Of a DNA stretch of 64,000 nucleotides, positions 12,001 to 26,340 are shown one piece after another (the first letter of the stretch is position 1; every line of letters begins with the position of its first letter). A program made the translations under genes and the position numbers. Below the pieces are notes generated by a model. It saw only the letters and a list, made by a program, of their open reading frames with translations, did no database searches and was not told where the DNA came from. Source of the stretch: Limanda limanda (Eukaryota; Chordata; Actinopteri; Pleuronectiformes; Pleuronectidae); assembly GCF_963576545.1 (NCBI RefSeq), contig NC_083637.1:17637507-17701506 (forward strand), in the 5' to 3' direction.

Positions 12001-14982
12001 ATCCCCCCTTTCCTGCAATTATCCTCCCCCTTCCTCTCCATCATTCTCTCGCTCTCTCTTAAGTCTTTTCTTTCCCCTTCAATCACCGCTCAGCTTTGTC
12101 TACTCCTCTTTTCCTCTCACTCAATTCCTCGGTTTATTTCCTTTGACGAAAAAAATAGATGTAAACAACAATAAATACACAACCGTTCATGGCCGAGCCG
12201 ATAAAAACCTGTGTCTATACAGAGTCATTTGACCTTAGAGCCAATGCCATGTACTGTATCCTTTCCAAATACCATGTCTAGAAAAGGGACTTTCCACTCC
12301 TTCTTTCAGCTACACGCAAACATTAACAGAAACTCCTTATATGTGATATGAATACTCACTATTTATTTTTTATAAATATCAAGCCGGCTCACCCTTTCTC
12401 TTCAAGCCTAAAGTCTGGCTGACTCAAGCAATGAAAATACAAGTGTCCCATGGTTTCCATAGATAGATTATGAAATTCCACATCCTGTTTCACAATCCTG
12501 CAGATGTGTGCTGTTTACATCCAGAATAAAAAAGACAGAAAGAAAGAAAAAAAAATATTAAAAGAAGAAAAAAAAGAGAGAAAGAGAGCATAAGAAAGAA
12601 AGAAACTTGAAAACTTCAGTGACTTTCCGAAAACCACTGCAAACGATCACAATCCAACCCAAGTATCTCGGTGAGGAGTGGGTCTTGACATAACAGGTCA
12701 AGCCTGTGTCTTTTGATGACCGGTTACAACTGGTTCCAATATTACAATAAAGTTAAGTGGAGAACTGCATGAAGTCAACAGCGTGCTGATGGCCTGTGAC
12801 ACACAGCACCGTTAACAGAGGTGGTGATGTAATCCACTCGGGGGCTTTATAGCGAAACTACTGACGCCCTCGCTGATTGGCTCTCTCATGGGAGACAGCC
12901 GGCAGAGAAGGAGACAGGAGGAGGAGGAGGAGGAAGGAAGCATGGTCAATGTAAAAGAAGGAAAGAAGTTTATGACATACAGTGTTTGTCAGAGAAGGGT
13001 TCATTCTCACAGTGTTAGTACATCAGTAGTCATAGTTGCTCTAATCGATGTGCGTGATCAATAAGCCTGTGTCAGACTGTTTTAGCTCAGGCTGGCTGGT
13101 GGTCAGTGCTCAGCCGGGAAATCACACAGCTCAACTTGGAGCATGAGGCACAGTAGAACCTTATTATCATTATCATTATTATTATTATTATCATTAGCTC
13201 TAGAGTTGCTTTAACAGCAGCAGATCCTGCTTTGGCTCCTCAATAGTTGATGGTGATTATTTGGGCTTTCCTGACAAGCTAATGGTGATTCAGGGTTATG
13301 AGGGATTGTTCAGAGAGGATTACTGACTGAACTCGTGGGGATGTGGAGACCATGACGATGGCGGGAGTGATACTGATGATGGAGCCAAGCTGATCATCGC
13401 TGGGATAGAAAACAGGAGAGAGGATAGAGATTTACACTCTGGAGAGAGAATGATGCAGAGGGAAAGAAATACAGTATGGGGTTTAAAGCATTTAGTTCTT
13501 AATTCTAGTATCTTTCTGTTAGGGCTGGGCATCATGCTAAACCATAATACACTACTGTAACCGTGACCTGCAGTAATAAAGCCACAGCCAAAGAATGGCT
13601 ACTGGACTGCTTCTGCTGCACAAAGAGCTGTTCAGCCGTTTATTAAAACTAGATGATCAATTGCTGTTGCTGTTGTCTGTTGATGTGATTGATCATTCAA
13701 TTTTTTGTCTTGTTAATTTATTCTTTGATCTGATATTTATTGATTTAAATAAAGTTTAAATTAGACAATATTTTATGTAGAAGTTTGAATGTTTTAGGTG
13801 CAAAATTATATTTATCACTGATTAATTATAGACATTGTTATGTCTGCACAAGCCAAATATATAATTATGCTCAGTGAAGGAGAGGAGCGACTGACGACTC
13901 GAGTCAGAACACAGCAGCGACACGCAGGCCGAGCTGAGACGGCGAGCTGATCAAACACAAGGTGGAGTGACTCGCTCAGATTAACTCTCCTCTGGCTTTT
14001 CAAACAACGCTGACAGATGCATACCCCTCCGCACTCCCATTTGTCAGAGATCTATTCCTGCATTTAAAGCAGACTCTCTCTCTCTCTCTAACACACACAC
14101 ATACATGAAGGCACATACTTGCACACACTCTAACGGCTTACGCTACCTTTGTCACCTCCCACACACTGGTTATCTCCAAGGACACAAAACCATAAGATCC
14201 CCTACCCAATTTCCACGCATGCAGCCTAAATGGAGCTGTAAGCAGGCATTAAGCCTGACGGGGAGAAAGGGAGGAGGGAAAAAAAATACCAATGCTGGAG
14301 AAAAAGAGGAGATGGATGGAGAAAAGTAGGGAGAGAGGGAGGGGAAGAAGCGAAGAAACAGGAGGTGGATTTTATTTAACACTCTGACTTTCATCTCCGC
14401 TTTACAACATACTTAGGCAGGTTTTTTTGGGGAAGGTACACGCTGTCTGGTTTGCGCACACACAAATGCTCCCCCTCCTCACCCAGACAGAAAAAGACAC
14501 AATGAATCCTCTGTACTTTCTACACTAGGGACACGCAAAGAAAAGAAGAATTCCACCGCAATCCTTGCCAGATTTAAGAACGTATTGGTCGTTAGCCAAG
14601 GTAGCTGATACTCCAGAGCTCACAATACTTTATGTAACTTTTTTGAAAATCAGAGATTAGAGGTGATCTCCTTTCACTGTTAATGCTCCGACCAGTCTTA
14701 TTGGTGCATCTGTAGTTTACACTGGATGCAGGCCAGGAAAGGAACCATGGGCAGGACTGGGCAGCAGTCCAGCTTAGAAATATATGGCTGCATACTTCAG
14801 ACATAGATACACATCTGACCTAAGCCTCCACTTGACCAATGTTTTAAACTTCCATTATCTCAGTATATACATTATAAGTCACGCAAGAGATTATCTTTGT
14901 TTTAAATGGCTCTGCCTCAGCTTTTTTTGCATTTTATCAGATATTTCAATTTATGCACATGTAGACTTTTAATCTTCAAGTC
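9039..14982. other. Gene-free intronic block
   Basis: Holds a GGGA-rich tract near 9160-9240, an A/G-rich tract at 12527-12605, a perfect NF-Y-type CCAAT box on the minus strand (AGCCAATCAG, 12873-12882) and a (TTA/TCA)n trinucleotide run at 13161-13196. No recognisable exon. Confidence 0.5.
13161..13196. repeat. (ATT)n-like trinucleotide repeat
   Basis: ATT/ATC repeat of about 12 units. Confidence 0.85.
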
Positions 14983-15110
14983 TTAAGGGTCCAAAGTGTA
15001 AGATTTAGGGGAAAGGGATCTAGTGACAGAAATTTGATATAAAATAATCCTATTGATGTTTTCACAAGTATGTTTCATCTTAATCACCCTTCAAATATTA
15101 ATGAAAACTG
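14983..15110. mobile_element. 3'-truncated fragment of a teleost MITE-like repeat
   Basis: Begins TTAAGGGTCCAAAGTGTAAG and continues with ATAAAATAATCCTATTGATG and a run ending TTTCATCTTAA. I recognise this order from a very common teleost interspersed repeat whose intact copies start TTAAAGGGTCC and end in a related terminal sequence. The similarity fades after about 15110, so this copy is truncated. Identification is from memory of the family, not from a search. Confidence 0.55.
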
Positions 15111-17185
15111 AAGGATTTAAGCACATACCATGACACAAATTAAGCTATTTGTTTTAAATATTTCTCTAAATGTTACATTTGCTTTCCATGAGGCTTGTCT
15201 AAAAATACATTAATTTACTTGCCACTTGTTAAGAAATAAAAACCTAAGGGGGCAGAAGAGCATAGGCATAGATGACAGAAAGAAAGACATGCCCACAAAA
15301 ACCACATAAGGGCTCCCCATCTTTGAAACAACCACACACTTTATTCACCAGCCTCGGTTTGCAGCTCCCACGCACTTGTTCAGACCTTTGACTGATCAAG
15401 GACAAAAGTAAATGCAGCTTCTCTCTCTTTCTTACTCGCTCTCTCTTCCATCAAGAGGCTCTGGGCCATCAGTGTGTCTCAGTGTGTCTTTCTGCAGCTG
15501 TGTTGGACGGCCCTCGATGTGATGCCTGCTAAACTCATCTCACCATGCACTCTCATTCACTATATTTACACACACGCAAGGTTAACCAAGAAAAGTCGAT
15601 GGCGTGAAAGAAGTTTTCATTCATAGCATTAAATTGGATGCTCCACACAAGGTTTCATTTGCTTATTGAGCAAATAAATAATTAAATTATATTATATTCA
15701 ATTCACTTCATACATTAATTCAAAGCATTTTGCACAGTAAGGTTGAGACCTTAAACAAAAACTCCTGGTCACTCCTATAACTCCTTCCTAAAAATCTATC
15801 GTCAAGTCTGACCATTCCACAGATTCCAATAAACCACCTGACCGAGTGACCAGCTATCAGATGCAGTCAGTCTTCCCACAGGGATAATAAGCTGACTGGC
15901 TGACTGGCTGACTGTCTGGCTATCACTACACGACAGAAGCTTATCTGACCTTTGGCCAAAAGGAGGAGGGTGAGTTTTGAATGCGTGTCCGGTGAACATA
16001 TGGAGAACACAAGCTACCAAGGGAACGAATCACTGACGTTGCAGTCTGCGTATCTGCAACGTGCATTTACATTTAAAGGGAGGTGCATTTCAGGCTATGG
16101 AGTAGGATACGTGGCAATGTCATATCTGTGGTGTCAATGCAAGACAGATGTATTAAAATCCTCAATTTAAGAGATTAAGTCCGACACGTTGTCCAGACTA
16201 GCTTTTACAATCTGTGCATTTTTTATGCTGCTTTGGGTTCAGAAGTTTGAACTTAATTTTAGCAGCAACACCCCATACTTCAGTATCAATCAGGATAAAT
16301 CCAGTGCTGGAATAAGACTCTTGCAGTCTCTTGGTTGTGGTGAATAATACATCCTACTGCTTTAATATTGCACTAATTGTATGTGTATTGCATACACAAT
16401 ATTGTAAAGCCATTTGCTTTGCTTTTAAAATCCAGAATGCTATCTTCTGTCAACAGAAGACTATAAGGCAACAGAAGCACCACAAAACAAATTCACTGGC
16501 TGCAGCCTTTCAATCTAATCAAACAATTATACAAGGTGTCTCATCATGAGCAATTGACATCTCCTCACTTAATCTGGCATCAACAGTGGGCTGTCTGTAT
16601 GTCCTCTGCCCTTTGCCTGACCCAGTCCTCACCAAGAGGAAGGAGTGATTAGCAGGACTGTAGTGGCAGGAGCCCACCTGCTCTGACTCAATGGAAGCCC
16701 TCACACAGCTAGCTTGCTAGTGTCAACAGAATTTTAATCACATATACAAAGACACACTTGCACAGACAAAGACACATGTACACACAAAGCCAGATAGGTG
16801 CACACACATACAAACACAGAAAATTATACACATAAGGAACATTCTTTCACAAGTGCTCCCTCACTGACTCTTTCATCCTAGCAGATAGATAGAAAGAGGA
16901 AGGAGGCAAAGGAGTGATAAAGGCCCAGACAGCACTGAAGGGGGGTTAGGAGGGAGAGAGGGAGGAAGGAAGGGAGGAGGAGGAGCATTTCCTGGAGAGA
17001 CGGGGCCAGCAGGATATGCAGAAGGAGAAGGAGGAGGAGAAGGAGGAGGGGAAACACAGGGGTGGCTTGTTCCAAGCAGAGGTTGTGTCCTTACAGGGGC
17101 TCTGTACACGCTAGTGTCAAACAGAGGGGGACAAAACACTAGCTGGACACTTCCTGATGTACAACACCCTGGAGAGAAGCGCGCA
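15111..17185. other. Gene-free intronic block
   Basis: Includes a short (CTGACTGG)n run near 15891-15920 and the palindrome TTTGGCCAAA near 15951. Purine-rich near 16890-17060. Nothing coding recognised. Confidence 0.5.
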
Positions 17186-17255
17186 TACACACACACACAC
17201 ACACACACGCACACACACGCACACACACAGACACGCACACACACATACACACACA
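17186..17255. repeat. (CA)n microsatellite with CG and GA interruptions
   Basis: About 70 bp of CA repeats interrupted by CACG, CAGA and CATA units. Confidence 0.9.
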
Positions 17256-19688
17256 AGGCAAGGACTTATGCACAGACAAGCACAAACCAAATTGTTCTCA
17301 TATTCATGCGCAAAACACAAATGCAAATGCAGACATGCAATTACACGCACGTCTTGGGTTTTCCTTGCAGGTGGCAGTTTGGATTCAGGTAATAAAATAC
17401 AGTTTCTGTGTCGCAACTTCTATGGAGGCAAAACCCTGGAGGATTGTATGTAAGAGGATCACCCTCTTTCTCCTTCTCAGCCTAGTTTTTTTTTTTTCAG
17501 CCAAGCCTGTTTTGTTGACTACTTTTCTTCAGTCTGCTGCCCCTTCTATCTCTCTGTCTGCTCCCTGTCCTAGTCCCTCTCTTTTTTTCGTCCGCCTCTC
17601 TCTCTCCCTTGGCACAATGTAGCTTGTTAGGCCTGTAATAGAGCTGCCATTGTTTGATCAGGGGAAGCAACATGAACAGCACCCTGCTAGCCAGATTCTG
17701 CTGTATGTGTGTGAAACTATATATTTCAGGAAGTTGCACATCATTGTGTGTGACAATGTATATAATGTATGGCTGCCTGCAGCGTGTGCGTGTCTGATAA
17801 CCGTATTCATTTCTCTCCAGCGGGCGTGCAAGCTCTCTGTTTGAAGTTAAAGCAAGCATGACATTCAGCTTTATGTTGAACAAGTGCCTCTCTTCACTGC
17901 TCCTTATGACTACAAACTTCACCCGTGGTCTCTTAAAGGATTTAACCTCTAAACACGACCTCTGTTTGCTCCAGGTTTTTCACTCGCACACACAGCCGGA
18001 CTTATTCAAAACCAGACATTTCATTTTCACACATGCTTTTTTTTAACCCTGCCTTATAAACCTTACTGTAACATTTGCTCCTGCCTTTCTTTGCTGTTAA
18101 TACCCACATTCTAAATCTCCAAATACCCCCATCTCCAGTTGCAGGACCTGTCTGTCTGTGTGTGTTAGTGAACACGTGTGATGCTCCATTAACTTTAGTG
18201 GTGACAGGCCTTTGATGCCGCCACCGCACCTTAATCCCAACACAGAGGGAAGGGGGCGGGAAAGAGGGGGCAGAGAGAGAAAGAGAGGAAGGGAGAGTTA
18301 GAGCAACAAATCAAGAGAGAGGGCCTTTCCAGGCTCATGTTCAAGCTCAGGATCAAGTTCAAGTTCATGTTCAAGTTCAATGGAAGAACTTGAACTTTTA
18401 GTTGAAATGATTCTCTTGGGGAATGTAAGATTTTCCAATCGTGTGACCAATAAAAAGTATATAAATGTGAGGGCTGCTTACATTTTTTTAGAAATGTGTA
18501 TTTGTAAATAGTATATTTAGGGAAGTACTAAATACTACAATGGTAATCCAATTTTGAAACAGAATGGGTCTCAGTAGGGTAGACCACAGTGGACCACATT
18601 TCATGGTAAAGAATGAACTTCTATGTAAAGATCACAGTCTAAAGGTGCAGCAGGCAGGGCTTTCTATATCTGGGTTATTTCTTCGTCACAGGTTTTCAAT
18701 ATCAACATCTTAAGAATCAACACCCAGTAAAAAGGGAGATGCGCCACAACATAATGGTGCAATGATAATGTCTGAGAAAATACAACAGACAGCTTGGCTT
18801 CATGTCCACCATTACAGATGTATTTCTATCTTGTTCTGTGAAAGTTGTTTTTCATCCTGCTCAAGATAAGATGGCAGCAAAATGTCTTCTTGTGAAGAGA
18901 AGAAAAACAACTTAACAGAGTGTGTGCAGACATGATTACGAATGGTGGGGGGATGAGGTGGAAGCAGTGCAAGTCTATAACCAAAAAAGGGTTATGACAG
19001 ACAGATCTGGACCGAATTAAAATATTTCAGAACAGCGTATTTGAGTTATGGTTTCTTATATGAACATCTGCTGTCTTTTATTAATCTTGACAGTTACCTC
19101 AACAGCCTAAAAACAGAATGAAAAAATAGATGGTGGATTATTGCAATCAAGAGTTCACTTCCATGATGCTATTTTTGACTCAACTAGTCTAAAAAAGTCC
19201 ATGTAACACCCAATTTTGTAATGTCTTAATCAAAGAAGTCAGTATTGGCATTTAATCAATTTGTGATTGATTGTAAATGTCTAGTTTGGATAAGGATCGC
19301 GGGCCCTTGGGTGTGGTGGAATCATTATTGTAAGACTTCCAAAGAGACACTGCGAGCTTTGCATTCTGGGAAGACAGCTCTGACATGTGTTTACCATTTT
19401 GCCATCACACAGAAGAAGATTTACGACAATCTCCTCAACTTCTAATCAGAAGGGTATTTTTTGTTCTTCGTTTTTTTTTTTTTATGTCTATCTTCTGTGA
19501 GAAGAGCGGTTGCTTCACTCTGCCAGGTGGCGTGTGTGCATACGTTTTGTGTGTACACATGAGTGATGAGGTATTTGGCAATCGGAGAGCAGGTTTAATA
19601 ATAACTGATATATCCCTGGATGCTTTCAGACCCCGTTCCAGCTGGGAGCGGTCTGTGATGCTTCCAGACCCCAGAGTAGAAGAGAAAA

Positions 19689-19690
<2 letters not shown>
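17256..19690. other. Gene-free intronic block
   Basis: The part from 17620 to 17900 is free of simple repeats and could be conserved non-coding DNA, which cannot be judged from one sequence. A 141-residue minus frame at 17497-17922 has no recognisable domain and is not supported. The TTCAAG hairpin lies at 18369-18395. Confidence 0.45.
18331..18395. repeat. TTCAAG-type short tandem repeat ending in a hairpin
   Basis: Degenerate repeats of GTTCAAG/GTTCATG run from 18331. GTTCAAGTTC (18369-18378) is then followed after 7 nt by its exact reverse complement GAACTTGAAC (18386-18395). Confidence 0.75.

Positions 19691-19780
<90 letters not shown>
19691..19780. repeat. (GA)n microsatellite, about 90 bp
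   Basis: Uninterrupted GA run on the plus strand, hence (CT)n in the nfix pre-mRNA. Confidence 0.95.
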
Positions 19781-19783
<3 letters not shown>

Positions 19784-22700
19784 TAGGAGAACTGATGACG
19801 AGGGACAGAGACAGAGGCTGAAGACAGCACCTAAGATGAAGAAAAGGGGAGGGAAGGTGTGAGCTGACATCTGCCTGGCATCCTTTTCACCTTGCATGCT
19901 CTTTGACCATTCACCCCCCCCCCCCTCGTATTTCATAAAGTAGGAGGAAAAATGACATCGCTCATCTGACGAAGGCAAAGATCCAAACCACACAAACCCC
20001 CCCAATACCACTGTCTGACACTTCTCAGTGGTGCTGTGTTTATGCATATATGTGTGTGTGTGTGTGTGTGTGTGTTATATTCTGAGGGTGTATTTTTTTT
20101 TCACAGGCCTCTGGTCTCACACAGAGAGACGTTGAGATGAACCCAGTGCCTCTGCCAGGTTTCTACACACTGAGAGATATTGAGGCGTCTCGTCCTCTCT
20201 GGCTGGCTGGCTTTGGTGCGAGTGTATGTGTGTGTGTTTATGTGAGAGAGAGAAAAAGCGAAGGGAAAAGAAGGAGAGTGCATCCACTGGCCATGGATGC
20301 TTGGGTACATCAGACTCTCACACACAACAAAGAGAACAGTATAGGACATTACCCACATTGGTAGATCCTTGTTTACTCTGCAGACACACACACACACACA
20401 CACACACACACAGCACAAGAGGGAACCATAACAGCACGGGCTCCAACAGGGCCTCTTTGACAGATTTAAGTAAATAGCAGCAAACAAGCTATTATTTTTG
20501 GCAGACCAGTCCAGGGCTCATTCCAAGAACCTGGGGAGGTCCAATGGGAATGGAGGGAGATGAAATCATATTAACAGATGTGATTAAAGTGAATATCAAA
20601 AGTGTCATTACTCATTCAGATGTTGTACTCCTTCCCGTCTTCCACACTTATACAAAAGCAGACACGCACAAAAGCTCTTGCTCCTTGCTGCTACTCATTC
20701 ATTTGGTCGTCCTTATCGGCCATGTAGGTAGACTTTTAAAGCTAAAAATGTCATGTCCGATGAAAGTTTTGGAGTCAGTGTGTAAATAGGATTGTCACAA
20801 CCTGAAGTTGTTTTTCTTTTTGAACGTGCACAACTTCAGATGAATAATATAGACTTTGTGTGCAAAGACCTTAACCCAGAATTCAAACAGTTCTGGGACT
20901 TAACGAACTGTGAGGTCTGAACACTGAGACACCAACAAAGAGTACGATGCCATCAGGCACTACAGTCAGTGCCGTGTTTATTTGTGTTTCTCTTACATAC
21001 CTCATGTGCTGCAGCTAACCAACTTTTGTCATATTCATATTTGTTCTTTCAAATGCAGTATATGAAATGCAGTGGTGTGGAAGGGCAGCGGGATCACTGT
21101 GGAATCTGCAGCTGACAAGCTCAAGTTGACCCACTATAAGTGGATTTGTAATCCCTGAGTGGATTTAAACTGTGTTAACTGTCACTGTGCCATTGTGTGT
21201 GTGTGCATGCATGCTGATTCAAGTGTCTCTGCACAGCTGCATCGGTTTCCCTCAGCCACAAACTCTCCTCACTCTTTCTCGATTTCATACCACTGATCAT
21301 ATTGCAGGCTGAAGCACAATGTATTATAAATGTAATGAGGTAGGTAAACTATTTCCCTTGTGTACTTTGTGATGGGGAAAATCTACACAAACACACCCAC
21401 ACATGTGCAAGACAGGGTGTTCTGTCCTGGGCAAAGAGGCTAAGCTGCTTTGGAACTGAGGGGAGCTCTGATACTGTCACCAGTCGATTAATCGGCCATT
21501 ACTGCGCCAGGCCTGAGAGACTAATGCTAATATGGCTCTGACACACACACACTGGTAAGTCAGGCAGCATGCAGGGTCAAAGGAGATCAGACCACTGCTG
21601 GGACTGGATGTGCTGTGAACCTAAATGTTTGGTTGAGGCAAAAGTCAACTAAGGTCAATCAAATCAAATTCGACTTAGGTTACTAAGGAACTAAACAAGT
21701 TAAATGATGTGCACAGAGGGAGCAGCAGGTGACCGTCAAAGCACTTAAGGCTAATGGGGTCATGAAGGGGTGAGGAAGTCATAGAATTACATCTTTAAGA
21801 GCTTATGTTCTTATGTTCTGTACTTCATATGTGGATGTTACCTTATGTTATTAATTAAGTTAATTGTTCTGAAAAAAACAGTTAAGAGAACTTTTAATGT
21901 TTTTTTTTGGGTGGGGGTGGGGGTCTTTAGGGATGTATGCATTCTGTTTATTTAACTGCAGCTTAAATTGATGAAGACTGAGGCTGATTCTCACAGCCGA
22001 AAAACTGTGGTCTGATGACAAAACTTCAAATAATATCCCTCAGATTTAGAAAAAAAAATATTCTGTGGGTAACAGGGAGAAAACAACCTGGTGACGATTT
22101 CACAGTTCACTCAATAAAGGTACAGATAGTATATTTCCCATAAGCACTCAGCTCCCACTAAAGCCAGGATTTATAGTTCCAGGTAATGTGAGAGTGAAAT
22201 ATATAGATTTGTAACCACGCGTCACCACCTTCTAGATTTGTGTGTGTTTAATCTGGGAGAAAAAAACTTGTCATGTTTGTTTACTGGAAGGCTCATGAAT
22301 CATTAACTTAAGTCAAGACTACAGAGAAAAAAAAACAGGTAGAAAAGTCCAAAATAGTTTAAAATAAAGTCTAATTCTGTACAGGGAGCTGCTGGGCTTG
22401 TAGAGGCGGACATAATCTAATTAGTTCTATTAAAACCATTTATGAGCCCAAATGTGTTAATTTTCTAAATCTGTGTTGAGTTGGTGAGATGAATTTAGCA
22501 AAGGGTACTTCTGGGTCTGCAGTGATAACGTAAACAGATTAGTTATGGGCTTGATTTGGGTCGAAGGGTCAAAATAGCAGTTTACTGCATTTGGTGGTGT
22601 TCATTACCTAAACTTGTTGTCTTCATACTTTTTAGGAATTTGTTTCAAGTTTTGTGCAAAGTAAAATGTGAAATAATTACATAATTTATATTTTTGATAA

Positions 22701-23205
22701 GGAAACAGTATAAGGCCGACATGGAATCCATATATTTGGGCAGATTATGCAAGCTTAACTGAGGTTACTTTGGTTACATCGATAATACATTAATTTAATG
22801 AAGTTGGCGCTTTCTGAATTGAAGTGAAGTTTACATATTTAAATAAAATGCATCAAAGCTCAGATTAAATGGACATAGATGAGTTGTGGTTGTTGGCAGT
22901 GGCGATGCCAGTACCACCCAGCCAGGGCCCTCAGGGAAAACATTTACTGGCCCTTTACTAACACCTCTGCGTGGGTGAGTGTGTGTGTGTGAGAAAAAGG
23001 GAAGGAACGTGTGTGTATTTGTGTGTGTGAGAGTGAGAGTGTACATTTATTGGCCCCCTGCTGCCACCTCTGGGGAGGAGCCGTCCAAGTGTTGAGTGAC
23101 ACACGCTGCTTAGTGTCTTAATGGAGGGAGAGGAGGGCCAGCCAAACCACAGCCTCTAGACTGGGATCTCAAAGCCTGTAATTATGGAGAGGAGTTAAAG
23201 TCGCT

Positions 23206-23208
<3 letters not shown>
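19781..23208. other. Gene-free intronic block
   Basis: Contains a C-run near 19914-19926, (TG)n at 20051-20075 and (CA)n at 20384-20411. CATTTA(C/T)TGGCCC occurs twice, near 22940 and 23043, and a CTCF-like CTGCCACCTCTGGG lies at 23061-23074. No exon recognised. Confidence 0.5.

Positions 23209-23240
<32 letters not shown>
23209..23240. repeat. (TG)n microsatellite
   Basis: Uninterrupted TG run. Confidence 0.9.
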
Positions 23241-23242
<2 letters not shown>

Positions 23243-26045
23243 TGTGTTACATCCTTTTCCTCACAATCAACTGAATCCAAGGTGTGTGAATATTTGTATG
23301 TGTGTGCCTTTGTAATGTGTGATTTTGTGTGTGTGATTTTTTTGAATGTACCAGTGCCATGTGTCTCCTGCTGCTCCAGCTGTGGCCATGCTCTCACACA
23401 CATTTACATACACAGATACACACACACGCACCAAAGAAAAAGGACAAATGAAAGTTGTTGGGAACTGGAGCTGCGTTCAATTAGGGTAACCACATATTTA
23501 CAAACAGTGGGGGGACAGCTGCCTCTCTGTGATTCATCAGCCAAGCGGCACACTTGCACTTTTGACTCCAGGCCTGCCTCTCCCAACTGCACAGCTACGA
23601 ACGAAGGAGGGGAAGAACAGAGGGACAGAGGGAGAGAAGGAGGGAGATGACAGGGTGTGGACAGAATGAAAAACACACACATGGCCGCTGGCTGTACATG
23701 TGTGAGCAACCACATAAACAAATACATATGTGTGCATACAAACACTTGTGCAAATTAAATGAGCTCATTTTAACTCCTGTGGTGTAAACAAAAGCACACA
23801 AACCCGCACAGAACCTTCCTTCTTTTAGAAAACGACTGATCGCAACTAACGAGGGACAAAAATTCTATGTTCCTGAAGAGTTTTTTTGCTGATTAAAAAA
23901 TCACATCTTCACTCTACCTTTTTAATCCTAGACGTGTGATAACATCTGGACTGCTGTCTGTTTGCAGACCTCAAGTGGGGCGTCCCATTTTTCCAGCACT
24001 ACAGTTTTATACAAAAATACACCTGCGCTACTGGTAAAAAGAAAGTAGAGCCAACCAACATATCGGTTGGGCGTTAATATCAGCCGATATGAGCCTTTCA
24101 CAGACATATTGGTACTACAGTTGATGTTAGCCGATGTGCGCATATATAATGAACTTATTTTTCAGAATGAATTTTGCATAACGATGTTCATTTTAGGTTT
24201 ACTTTTATTTTTTTTTTAAATCCACTGATCAGACTGTTTAATGATATACTCATCCCTATAGTAAAAAGTTAGATAATTATGTTTAGCTATTGACGATTGG
24301 TACCTTGCCTATGATGAAGTATCATGGCCTGATCTCACAGACAGAAAATGAGGGAAGGGGGTTTTCCATAAATCTAAGATCTGTGTAATTATTTCCTATC
24401 TGACTATATCACATTCTCTCTCTTTACAGGCAAAATATCCCAGTTCTTAATGCAGACACATTGTGCATCAGCTTTGCAAGCATGTTCCTCTTCCTGTGCC
24501 TAAGGGGCTGTTGTCAAAAGCTGCTCATGTGCATGTGAAAACATGAGAGCACATCAAAGCACAAACACAAGCGCTGTAGAAACCACAGCCTTGTTTTTAC
24601 TCCTGGGCTGTCAGCGCCTTGAGAGAGAGCAAACGGAGGCACAAGGGCCCAAAGTGTGAGTGCTGTTTGTCTTGACTTGACCTCGGTGCCTGCGTGCGCA
24701 CGTGTGTCTCTGTGTGTGTGCATGTGTATGTGCACATACGCCATCTGTGTGGTGAACCACATCAAAGCACGACAGAGTGACTCAGTTGTTATGACCTCTG
24801 ACCCTGGCATGCTCCGAGACAGAGGGAGGGCTGGGGAGGAGGAGGAAAGACATACTCACACACACACAAGCACATACAAGGAAAAGGGTGGGATACACAC
24901 TACAGCCTCTAAATTTACAACAGCTAGAAAAACAACTTGAATGTGAGATGCAGCAATTTATCTTGTTAACTTTTATAGGGACGTGTGAGCAGGAACACAC
25001 AAGTAAATCATGAAGACTCATATATGAATACTAAAAACAGCCACACAGATAATCCTGTCTTCTCCCTTCGCTCGCCTCCGGCGCAGCCCATCCTCCATCC
25101 TGTTCAACCTGTCTGAGTCTGAACGTCTGTATCCCAGCATCTCAGCTCGACTTAATCAATTGCAAATGTTCGGAATGATTCTCATTCGACTTTGCACAAA
25201 AACTGAGGACAATCGGACGAGTTTCTTGGCCCTCGGATGAGCACTTTATCTATTTCTCTCTTTTCATCACTTGTGCGAAATTCTTCAAAGGTGATCTCCC
25301 CTCTAAATCTTTGCTGCATTTATTTTTAGCCGAAGGCGGATATAACCTAAGTCCTTGACAAAATATCAAATGCTGGTTGAGCATGTGTGTGCACGACGTA
25401 TGAGTCACAGGAGCAGTTTATGTGTGATTGTGTTTTAACATGTTTGTCCAGCCTGCGGTGAATGAGTCATTCACTCTGTGTGCAAATGCACATGCACGTG
25501 TCTATATGTGTGTGTGGTTTTTTGTGTGTGTGTGTGTGTGTGTCACAGCTGTAATAACTTACAGTTCCCTGCATTTCAGCTATGCTGTCATGGTCGATTA
25601 TGATATTCCCTCCACACACACAGACTAATGAAAATATTTCTGAAGAACACTCGTTTGAGAACAAGAATATCCCAGTCGAGTAATCAGAGAAATGTACCCG
25701 CACTTGGTCTCTGATCACTAAAGGTCTGTGCCGTCAACTACACTTACAAAAAATAACATCTTCTGCAGGTGCTGACAGCGTGGATGTTTCTACAAGTGTC
25801 TGTATGGTCAGTGTCAGTGGGCTGTGCAGGAATATGCCAACTCAGTGTGTGCTGGGCAGTTTGTGTGACTCCACTGTATACAGTATATGCTCATGCACAT
25901 ATATGACTGCATGCTTGTGTGTCTTTGTGTGTACATAAAGCAGCCCTTGACAGCCATTGGGGGCGGCGGTGGTGGGGCCGGTGTGTTTGGTTTGGCAGCG
26001 ATTCAGCATTCCACACTGTGACCTCAGGAAACCCGCCCTGCAGAG
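23241..26045. other. Gene-free intronic block
   Basis: Apart from the TATCGG/CCGATAT motif region at 24055-24140 and (TG)n at 25523-25543, I see no exon or named element. Confidence 0.5.
24055..24140. repeat. Possible transposon remnant with TATCGG/CCGATAT motifs
   Basis: Contains ACATATCGGTTGGGCGTTAA, then CAGCCGATATGAG and TTAGCCGATGTG. Chains of TATCGG and its complement CCGATA are typical of a common fish interspersed repeat, but ends and target duplication are not visible. Confidence 0.35.
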
Positions 26046-26340
26046 CTCACTCTCTCCCTCTCTCGCTCTCTCGCTTTCTCTCTCTCTCCTACGTTCCTCT
26101 TCTCCTCTCGTTCTCTCTTTCTCTCTCTCTCTCTGCCGACTCTGTTTCCTTCTCTCTTGCCACCTCCCCACTTCTCTCCCCGTCTCTCTCTTTCACTCCC
26201 TCCCTCCCTTTCTATTTTTCTCTCCACCCTCTTTTCATATCTGAACTTTGGAAGTCATCTGTCACCCCCTCCCCAACTATATTTTCTCTCCTTCCTTCTC
26301 TCTGAAAGTTTCTTCTCAACGCTCCCCCCTTTTTTCCCTG
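26046..26340. repeat. Long polypyrimidine tract (CT-rich)
   Basis: About 300 bp of C and T on the plus strand with few purines, densest at 26046-26235. Purine-rich in the nfix pre-mRNA. Open frames through it are Ser/Leu/Pro low-complexity. Confidence 0.85.

Noticed and set aside
17497..17922. 141-residue minus frame
   Set aside because: No domain, partly low-complexity, no splice or promoter support.
24726..24739. 14-bp palindrome GTATGTGCACATAC
   Set aside because: Palindromes of this length are expected several times by chance in 64 kb, more so in TG/CA-rich DNA.
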